Part shown: positions 21,704-27,953 of the stretch, piece after piece
Numbering within the stretch: the stretch's first letter is position 1
Layout of the letters: each line of letters begins with the position of its first letter
Origin: a bacterium
GTDB taxonomy: Bacteria > Bacillota > Clostridia > Oscillospirales > Acutalibacteraceae
Reading direction: 5' to 3'
Length of the DNA: 30,558 bases
NCBI GenBank assembly: GCA_020626545.1
Contig: JAHKZS010000055.1
Span: 1-30,558, forward strand
The notes under the pieces: model-generated
The model's database searches: none
The model's input: the letters and a program-made list of their open reading frames with translations, nothing else
Told to the model about the DNA's origin: nothing
Program-made: the position numbers and the translations under genes

Positions 21704-21967
21704 TTATTCGCCGAATCCGCTTTCTACCATCTTTACGGCTTCGTCTAAAGCCGCGGCTTCGTCAGCGCCGTCAGCCACGATTTCGATTTCGTTACCGCAT
21801 TTAATACAAGCAGCGATAATGTTCATAAGGCTTTTAGCGTTAACGTCGTTGCCGTTGTGTTTGATAGTAACGTCGCAAGCGTATTTGCCCATAGCTGTCG
21901 CGAATGTTGAAGCGGGGCGCATATGGAAACCCTGCGCGTTTACGATAGTTAATTTTTTAGATACCAT
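21704..21967 (-). CDS. ptsH: PTS phosphocarrier protein HPr
   Basis: HPr carries phosphate from EI to the EIIA domain. At 87 residues it is full length. The active His is H15 in NAQGFHMRPAS, and the regulatory Ser is S46 in NAKSLMNI, the site used by HPr kinase for CcpA-type carbon control in Firmicutes. The usual G-[IL]-H-A-R-P is here G-F-H-M-R-P, so both residues beside the active His are bulkier than normal. The start has AAGGAG 10 nt upstream, 33 bp after fruA. Being in a fructose operon might suggest a fructose-specific FPr, but S46 and its small size mark it as general HPr. Confidence 0.95.
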   Translation of the reverse strand: MVSKKLTIVNAQGFHMRPASTFATAMGKYACDVTIKHNGNDVNAKSLMNIIAACIKCGNEIEIVADGADEAAALDEAVKMVESGFGE

Positions 21968-22000
21968 TGTGTTATTTCTCCTTTTATATTAATCGATTTA

Positions 22001-23968
22001 TTACGCCTTTTTCTTCATAAGAATAGCGAGAAGTAACATACCTGCTACAGAACCTATAATGAGAGCTAAGAAGTACATCAGAGCGTTTCCGATAGTCGGG
22101 AGTACGAAGATACCGCCGTGGGGAGCTCTTAAAGTGCACTGGAATAACGCGGAAAGAGCGCCGGCGCAAGCGGAGCCTACGATACAGCTCGGGATAACCT
22201 GAAGCGGATGTCCGGCAGCGTAAGGAATAGCGCCTTCTGTAATAAATGATAAGCCCATAATATAGTTAACGGGGCCGCTCTTTCTCTCTTCGGCTGTCCA
22301 TCTGTTGCGGAAGATTGTTGTTGAAAGAGCGATTGCGATAGGAGGTACCATACCGCCGATCATAACAGCAGCCATAATCATCTGGCTTGCGCTATCGTTA
22401 GGATTGTTAGCGAGTAAGCCTGCCGCTGTAACATAAGCCGCCTTGTTGAACGGACCGCCCATATCAATCGCCATCATACCCGCGAGCAGAGCGCAGAGAG
22501 GAACGATTAAAGCGGGGTTCTTGGACATTGCTGTAACGCCGTTTGTCATCGCTGTGTTGATGATACCCATAAACGGGTTTACGGCACACATCATTACGCC
22601 TACTATACCTAAACCTGCAAGCGGGAAGATAAGTACCGGTTTAATACCTTCTAAAGCACGCGGTAGTTTTTCGCAGCCTTTCATAACCATCTTCAAAAGC
22701 CAGCCTGCGATAAAGCCCGCGAGTAACGCGCCTAAGAAGCCTGAGGGAACAGCCGCTTCAACGTGAGCAGCGGCTGCGGCGTCTCCTGTTAACGCGGCGG
22801 GGTTTGCGAAAGTCGAGCCTGTAGCGGCGAGAGAACCGCCGACAATACCTACGAGCAAGCCCGGTCGGTCAGCTATAGACCTTGCGATAAAGCCCGCGAG
22901 TACGGGAAGCATAAAGTTAAACGCTACGCCGCCTATGTTTTTAAACCACGCGGAAACAGGTGTACCTGTACCGAAGTTGCCGTCCTGCGCAACGCCTGAG
23001 AACGAGTCGATTAAGAACGCGATAGCGATAAAGATACCGCCCGCTACTACGAACGGAAGCATATGAGATACGCCGTTCATAAGGTGTTTATAAAGCTTTC
23101 TTCCGATGCCTTCGCCTCCATCGGACGAAGCGGCTTCGGCTTTCTTATCGGAGTGGAATACGGGAGCCTCTCCGTTTACAATCTTGTTGATAAGTTCCTC
23201 GGGCTTATGAATACCGTCGGCAACCTTGGTTGAGTATACGGGTTTTCCGTCGAAGCGGGCTGTCTCAACGCTCTTGTCAGCCGCGATGATGATACCGTCG
23301 CAGTTAGCGATTTCTTCAGCGGTGAGAACGTTCTTAGCTCCGCCTGAGCCGTTGGTCTCAACCTTAATTGTGATACCCATATCTTCGCCTGCCTTAGCTA
23401 AAGCTTCGGCAGCCATATAGGTGTGGGCGATACCTGTGGGACAAGCTGTAACAGCGAGTACACGGTAGCCGCCGTCGGAAGCCTTCGCGGGAGCGGCGGT
23501 TTCCTCGGGGAATTTCTCAGCTTCCTTAGCGTCGATAATCTTTAAGAATTCGTCCGCTGTTTTAGCCGCTTTGAGCTGAGATGTGAACTCGGTGTCCATT
23601 AACATCTGCATAAGTCTAGCGAGAACCTCGAGATGAACGTCGCCGTCGAGAGTAGCCGCTATCATAAAGATAAGCTTACAGTCAGCGCCGTCGGGAGCGT
23701 CGTAGTTAACGCCTTCGGGAACGGTAATAGCCGAAAGAGCGGGAGCCTTAACGGCTGCGCTCTTAGCGTGGGGGATAGCAACCTCCATACCTATAGCGGT
23801 AGTGCCCATTTCTTCTCTTTTGAGAATGCCTTCTTTGTACTCGCCCGCGTCTTTTAAGTTACCGCATTTTTCATGCAATGCTACGAGTTGGTCGATTGCG
23901 TCGCTCTTGTCTTTTGCCGATACACCAAGAGCGATGCCTTGCTTTTTAAGCAAATCAGTAATACGCAT
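22001..23968 (-). CDS. fruA: Fructose-specific PTS permease, EIIABC
   Basis: This single 655-residue chain has domains A, B and C in that order, as in Bacillus FruA. EIIA (1-150) has the phosphorylated His H67 in AIPHAKS. EIIB (about 165-265) has the phosphorylated Cys C176 in VTACPTGIAHTYMAAEAL, typical of the fructose family. EIIC (about 290-655) has eight or more membrane spans and forms the channel. A long Ala/Lys/Asp-rich hinge lies on each side of EIIB. It brings in fructose and phosphorylates it to fructose-1-phosphate, the substrate of FruK just upstream. The start has AAGGAGG close to the ATG and lies 12 bp after fruK. Mannose or 2-O-glycerate permeases share this family, but FruK next door settles fructose. 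Confidence 0.95.
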   Translation of the reverse strand: MRITDLLKKQGIALGVSAKDKSDAIDQLVALHEKCGNLKDAGEYKEGILKREEMGTTAIGMEVAIPHAKSAAVKAPALSAITVPEGVNYDAPDGADCKLIFMIAATLDGDVHLEVLARLMQMLMDTEFTSQLKAAKTADEFLKIIDAKEAEKFPEETAAPAKASDGGYRVLAVTACPTGIAHTYMAAEALAKAGEDMGITIKVETNGSGGAKNVLTAEEIANCDGIIIAADKSVETARFDGKPVYSTKVADGIHKPEELINKIVNGEAPVFHSDKKAEAASSDGGEGIGRKLYKHLMNGVSHMLPFVVAGGIFIAIAFLIDSFSGVAQDGNFGTGTPVSAWFKNIGGVAFNFMLPVLAGFIARSIADRPGLLVGIVGGSLAATGSTFANPAALTGDAAAAAHVEAAVPSGFLGALLAGFIAGWLLKMVMKGCEKLPRALEGIKPVLIFPLAGLGIVGVMMCAVNPFMGIINTAMTNGVTAMSKNPALIVPLCALLAGMMAIDMGGPFNKAAYVTAAGLLANNPNDSASQMIMAAVMIGGMVPPIAIALSTTIFRNRWTAEERKSGPVNYIMGLSFITEGAIPYAAGHPLQVIPSCIVGSACAGALSALFQCTLRAPHGGIFVLPTIGNALMYFLALIIGSVAGMLLLAILMKKKA

Positions 23969-23980
23969 AAATGCCTCCTT

Positions 23981-24883
23981 CTAAAGTTTGTTTAAAATAT
24001 CTTTTATTTTTTCTTTTGTGGCTAGTCCCGGTAAAAACGCCGTGGCGTTTCCGCAGGCACTGCCCAGTTTCAGTGCGTAAGGGTAGCTTTTTTCTTTTTC
24101 ATATCCCGCGACGAATCCCGCTACCATGGAATCGCCCGAGCCTACGGTATTTATAACCTTTTCTTTAACTACGCCCATTTTATGTACGTTTCCGAATTCG
24201 TCGATGAGCATAGCGCCGTCGCCTCCGAGGGAAATAAGCACATTCTGAGCGCCCATTTCCATAAGCTTTCGGGCATATTTTTCGGTATCTTCCTCGCTTT
24301 CGACTTCTACGTCGAAGATTTCGGAAATTTCCTGACGGTTGGGTTTAATAAGGAAAGGCTTGTATTTTAAGGAATTTACGAGAAGCTTTTTAGTCGCGTC
24401 TACGACAATTCTGATTTTCCTGTCCTTTAACCTTTCGAGCATCCTTTCATACACATCATCGGGGAGGGTGTTGGGTATGCTTCCCGCTAAAATGAGAGTG
24501 TCGCCGTCTTGGATACGGTCGAGCTTCTCGATAAGGCGGTTGAGCTCGTCGTCGGTTATGTGCGGTCCCTGGCCGTTGATTTCTGTTTCCTCGCCCGCTT
24601 TAATCTTTATGTTGATTCTCGAGATTCCGCCGCTTAGTTTTATGAAATCGGTAGTAATTCGGTCGTTTCGAATTCCGTCCTCTATAGCGTCGCCCGTGAA
24701 TCCCGCGATAAAGCCTAAAGCCGTGCTGTCTAAATCGAGTTCAGCAAGTACACACGATACATTTATACCCTTACCGCCGAAGTAATATTCCTCGCTTGTG
24801 GTGCGGTTGGTGATTCCCGTCGTAAGTCCGTCTAAACGTACAACATAATCAATAGAAGGGTTTAAAGTTACGGTGTATATCAT
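23981..24883 (-). CDS. fruK: 1-phosphofructokinase
   Basis: The 300-residue PfkB-family kinase turns fructose-1-phosphate into fructose-1,6-bisphosphate with ATP. Family marks are the N-terminal TLNPSIDYVV, GGKGINVSCVL near 38-48, IKPNRQE near 179-185, and NTVGSGDSMVAGF near 245-257, whose Asp is the catalytic base. The start overlaps the fruR stop as ATGA, and AAAGGAGG lies inside the end of fruR, so expression is coupled. Tagatose-6-phosphate kinase is a near relative, but the fructose permease beside it decides the call. Confidence 0.95.
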   Translation of the reverse strand: MIYTVTLNPSIDYVVRLDGLTTGITNRTTSEEYYFGGKGINVSCVLAELDLDSTALGFIAGFTGDAIEDGIRNDRITTDFIKLSGGISRINIKIKAGEETEINGQGPHITDDELNRLIEKLDRIQDGDTLILAGSIPNTLPDDVYERMLERLKDRKIRIVVDATKKLLVNSLKYKPFLIKPNRQEISEIFDVEVESEEDTEKYARKLMEMGAQNVLISLGGDGAMLIDEFGNVHKMGVVKEKVINTVGSGDSMVAGFVAGYEKEKSYPYALKLGSACGNATAFLPGLATKEKIKDILNKL

Positions 24884-25629
24884 ATAGATACCTCCTTTAC
24901 TATAGTTTCTTTACTGAATCTATCATCAGGTAAAGAGTCCGTGATAACGCAACATTTATTCAGCTCGGAAAATGTTACGGGAAAGACTCTCCCGAATTTC
25001 GAGTTGTCCGCGAGTACAAACGCGGTGTAGCTTTTCTCGATAGCTGTCTGTTTTATCAGCGCTTCCTCAATATCGGGAGTGCTGAAGCCCGCTTGTAAAT
25101 CCATTCCGTTCGTTCCGATAAACGCCTTTGAGAAGTTAAAGCTTCTTAAACTTGCTACACCCTCGGTGCCGATAATCGCTTCGGTGGTTTCTTTAATCCT
25201 GCCGCCGATAATATAGACCTTGAAGCCTCTGTGAATAAGCTTTCTGCCGTGGGTAATACCGTTTGTGACGTAGGTCGCTTTATCATTAGTGATAAAGTCG
25301 ATAAGCCTCGAGGTAGTAGTACCCGCGTCTATATAAACAAAGTCGCTGTCGTTGATGAGCGTCGCGGCGTATTTCGCGATTTTGGTTTTTTCTTCGTGCA
25401 TCTGAGTTTCACGAACGCTTACCTTATCTTCGAAAAAACCCTCGTTCTGTCGTATTGACGCCGCGCCTCCGAAGAACTTTCTAATCTTACCTAATCGGTC
25501 TAAAGCGGTGAGGTCGCGTCTTATAGTGGACTCCGAGGTATCGAGTTCCGAGGATAGTTCAGCGACAGTTACGGTATTTCTGTCATTAATAATATCAAGT
25601 ATTAGCTTATATCGCTCTTGGCTGAGCAT
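24880..25629 (-). CDS. fruR: DeoR-family repressor of the fructose operon
   Basis: The protein has 249 residues, the normal size. The N-terminal helix-turn-helix is SERY-type (QERYKLILDIINDRNTVTVAELSSEL, then STIRRDLTALDRLGKI). The C-terminal sugar-phosphate sensor domain has the DAGTTTSRLIDFI loop and IGTNGMDLQAGFSTPD. It most likely releases DNA when fructose-1-phosphate is present, so the operon turns on with its own substrate. It is the first gene of the operon, with a consensus promoter at 25650-25677 and an inverted TGATTG/CAATCA pair around the -10 box. The ATG is preceded by AGAGGTG. Assignment to fructose rests on operon position. Confidence 0.92.
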   Translation of the reverse strand: MLSQERYKLILDIINDRNTVTVAELSSELDTSESTIRRDLTALDRLGKIRKFFGGAASIRQNEGFFEDKVSVRETQMHEEKTKIAKYAATLINDSDFVYIDAGTTTSRLIDFITNDKATYVTNGITHGRKLIHRGFKVYIIGGRIKETTEAIIGTEGVASLRSFNFSKAFIGTNGMDLQAGFSTPDIEEALIKQTAIEKSYTAFVLADNSKFGRVFPVTFSELNKCCVITDSLPDDRFSKETIVKEVSI

Positions 25630-25642
25630 ATTTAGTCACCTC

Positions 25643-25668
25643 TGATTGTATTATACCACTCTCAATCA
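25643..25668. promoter_or_regulatory. Candidate FruR operator
   Basis: TGATTG (25643-25648) and CAATCA (25663-25668) are a perfect inverted pair with 14 bp between them. They span the -10 box and transcription start of the fru operon, a good place for the DeoR-type product of the first gene to block RNA polymerase. Confidence 0.5.
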
Positions 25669-25677
25669 TAAAGTCAA
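25650..25677 (-). promoter_or_regulatory. Promoter of the fruR-fruK-fruA-ptsH-ptsI operon
   Basis: On the minus strand TTGACT (25677-25672) and TATAAT (25655-25650) are 16 bp apart, both near consensus. No CcpA (cre) site was seen around it. Confidence 0.85.
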
Positions 25678-25755
25678 TACAAAATGCTCAAAAATTTATT
25701 AATTTTTTGAAAATATTTCGCCATAATTGCAACAATAACGGTATTTTTAGAATCC

Positions 25756-25777
25756 AAATGATTAAAGTTAATCATTT
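25756..25777. promoter_or_regulatory. 22-bp palindrome between fruR and fprA
   Basis: AAATGATTAA and TTAATCATTT are perfect 10-bp arms around AG. The site is about 100 bp upstream of the fprA -35 box and about 80 bp upstream of the fru promoter. It could bind a dimeric regulator. The arms do not match the Fur or PerR box well. The rest of this 314-bp gap is AT-rich and holds only the two promoters. Confidence 0.45.
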
Positions 25778-25874
25778 TTAAGCGAATTATTTGTCAAATT
25801 ACTATATTAATGATTATAAATATCTTAAAACGAGAAAAATGTTTTGAAAAGTATCACTTTATAAAAAGTTTTTG

Positions 25875-25904
25875 TTGTAAATTTATATAAGAGTATGCTA
25901 TACT
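25875..25904 (+). promoter_or_regulatory. Promoter of fprA
   Basis: TTGTAA (25875-25880) and an extended -10 TGCTATACT (TATACT at 25899-25904) are 18 bp apart. The leader is about 33 nt and contains AAGGAGG. Confidence 0.65.
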
Positions 25905-25943
25905 ATAGGTGCTTATTAATCAAAATTCACAAGGAGGCGTTTT

Positions 25944-27734
25944 ATGTTTATTTCAAATGATATTAAGTACGTAGGAGTTAACGACCATAAGATTGATTTA
26001 TTCGAAGGTCAGTATATCGTTCCCAACGGAATGGCGTACAACTCTTATGTTATTCTTGATAAGAAGGTTGCGGTAATGGATACCGTTGACCGCAATTTTA
26101 CTCACGAATGGCTCAACAACCTCGAGGAAGCTCTCGACGGCAGAAAGCCCGATTACCTCGTAGTTCAGCATATGGAGCCCGACCACAGCGCGAATATCAA
26201 AAACTTTATGAACAACTATCCCGAGGCTGTTATCGTATCGAGCCAGAAGGCTTTTAATATGATGCAGAATTTCTTCGGAACTCAGTTCGAGGACAGACGA
26301 GTTGTCGTTAAAGAGGGCGATACTCTCGAGCTCGGCGAGCATACTCTTAACTTCGTAGGCGCTCCGATGGTTCACTGGCCCGAGGTTATCGTTACTTACG
26401 ACAGCAAGGATAAGGTTCTTTTCTCGGCTGACGGATTCGGTAAGTTCGGCGCTCTCGACGTTGACGAGGACTGGGCTTGCGAGGCAAGACGCTATTATAT
26501 AGGTATAGTAGGTAAGTACGGCGCTCAGGTTCAGGCGCTCTTAAAGAAAGCCGCTACATTAGATATTCAGACTATCTGTCCGCTTCACGGCCCGATTCTT
26601 TCCGAAAACCTCGGATATTACCTCGACCTCTATAACACATGGTCGAGCTACGGCGTAGAAACCGACGGAATTATGATTGCCTATACTTCCGTTTACGGCA
26701 ACACTAAGAAAGCTGTTGAGATTCTCGCCGAAAAGCTTAGAGTTAAAGGCTGTCCCAAGGTTGTAGTTAACGACCTCGCGCGTGAGGATATGGCGGAGTG
26801 CGTTGAGGACGCTTTCCGTTACGGCAGAATCGTTCTCGCGACTACTACTTATAACGCCGAGATTTTCCCGTTTATGCGTGAGTTTATTAACCACCTCACC
26901 GAGCGTAACTTCCAGAATAAGACTATCGGTCTTATCGAGAACGGCTCGTGGGCTCCGCTCGCGGCTAAAACTATGAAGAAAATGCTCGAGGGCTGTAAGA
27001 ATATTGAGTACACCGATACTACGGTTAAAATTATGTCGGCTCTTAACGACGAAAGCTCAGAACAGCTCGAGAAGCTCGCCGACGAGCTCTGTAAGGACTA
27101 TATGGCTCAGAACGACGAGACTGCCGATAAGAACGATATGACCGCTCTGTTTAACATCGGCTACGGACTTTATGTAGTTACCTCTAACGATGGCAAAAAG
27201 GATAACGGACTTATTGTAAACACTGTTACTCAGGTGACAAATTCCCCGAACCGTGTCGCTGTTTGTATAAATAAGCAGAATTACTCTCACCACGTTATCA
27301 AGGAAACAGGCAAGATGAACGTTAACTGTCTTTCGGTTGAGGCTCCGTTTAAGGTGTTCGAGACCTTCGGATTCCAGAGCGGAAGAAATACCGATAAGTT
27401 TAAGGATTGCGAAAAGCTTTATTCCGATAACGGACTTGTATTCCTGCCGAAATACATCAACTCCTTTATGTCATTAAAGGTAGAGGATTATATCGACCTC
27501 GATACTCACGGAATGTTTATTTGCAGCGTTACCGAGGCGCGCGTAACCTCCGACAAGGAAACTATGACCTATACTTATTATCAGAACAACGTTAAGCCCA
27601 AGCCCGAGACCGACGGTAAAAAAGGCTGGGTATGTAAGGTGTGCGGTTATGTTTACGAGGGCGAGGAGCTTCCCGACGACTTTATCTGTCCGCTTTGTAA
27701 ACACGGCGTGGCTGACTTCGAGCCGATTGAGTAA
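25944..27734 (+). CDS. fprA: Flavodiiron protein fused to flavin reductase and rubredoxin
   Basis: The 596-residue, four-domain cytoplasmic enzyme reduces O2 to water or NO to N2O, protecting anaerobes. The diiron lactamase-like domain (1-240) has all usual ligands: H76, E78, D80 and H81 in HMEPDH, H144, D163 and H215. The flavodoxin domain (about 243-385) has the FMN loop YTSVYGNTKKA. A flavin-reductase-like domain follows (about 397-550; YGLYVVTSNDG, GLIVNTVTQV). The rubredoxin domain (561-596) has CKVCG and CPLC with Cys 564, 567, 582 and 585. The chain thus holds a complete electron path from reductase or rubredoxin to FMN to diiron site. Start has AAGGAGG 7 nt upstream. It is a one-gene unit with its own promoter and terminator. 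Confidence 0.95.
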   Translation: MFISNDIKYVGVNDHKIDLFEGQYIVPNGMAYNSYVILDKKVAVMDTVDRNFTHEWLNNLEEALDGRKPDYLVVQHMEPDHSANIKNFMNNYPEAVIVSSQKAFNMMQNFFGTQFEDRRVVVKEGDTLELGEHTLNFVGAPMVHWPEVIVTYDSKDKVLFSADGFGKFGALDVDEDWACEARRYYIGIVGKYGAQVQALLKKAATLDIQTICPLHGPILSENLGYYLDLYNTWSSYGVETDGIMIAYTSVYGNTKKAVEILAEKLRVKGCPKVVVNDLAREDMAECVEDAFRYGRIVLATTTYNAEIFPFMREFINHLTERNFQNKTIGLIENGSWAPLAAKTMKKMLEGCKNIEYTDTTVKIMSALNDESSEQLEKLADELCKDYMAQNDETADKNDMTALFNIGYGLYVVTSNDGKKDNGLIVNTVTQVTNSPNRVAVCINKQNYSHHVIKETGKMNVNCLSVEAPFKVFETFGFQSGRNTDKFKDCEKLYSDNGLVFLPKYINSFMSLKVEDYIDLDTHGMFICSVTEARVTSDKETMTYTYYQNNVKPKPETDGKKGWVCKVCGYVYEGEELPDDFICPLCKHGVADFEPIE

Positions 27735-27757
27735 TACATTATATATAGTATAACTAT

Positions 27758-27795
27758 GGAGTATGTGTAGATTTCTACGCATACTCCTATTTTTT
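27758..27795 (+). terminator. Terminator of fprA
   Basis: The 13-bp arms 27758-27770 and 27775-27787 (one G-T) have a 4-nt loop and are followed by TATTTTTT. Confidence 0.9.
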
Positions 27796-27827
27796 GTCAG
27801 TTTAGTTGTACAATTTATGAAAAATTA

Positions 27828-27856
27828 TTGCAAATAAAGGAAAACTGTTGTATAAT
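27828..27856 (+). promoter_or_regulatory. Promoter of the alpha-amylase gene
   Basis: TTGCAA (27828-27833) and TATAAT (27851-27856) are 17 bp apart. The leader of about 90 nt shows no clear riboswitch, operator or cre site. Confidence 0.8.
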
Positions 27857-27953
27857 TACTATAAACACGCGCTTGAGTTGGGCGGTTTAACCATTCGGCG
27901 CATTTAGTTTCGATTGATAATTCGGGAAAAACTTAGATTTAGGAGGATTTTTG

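Noticed and set aside
27863-27953. Riboswitch in the amylase leader
   Set aside because: Only short chance pairings were seen, with no known core motif and no terminator.
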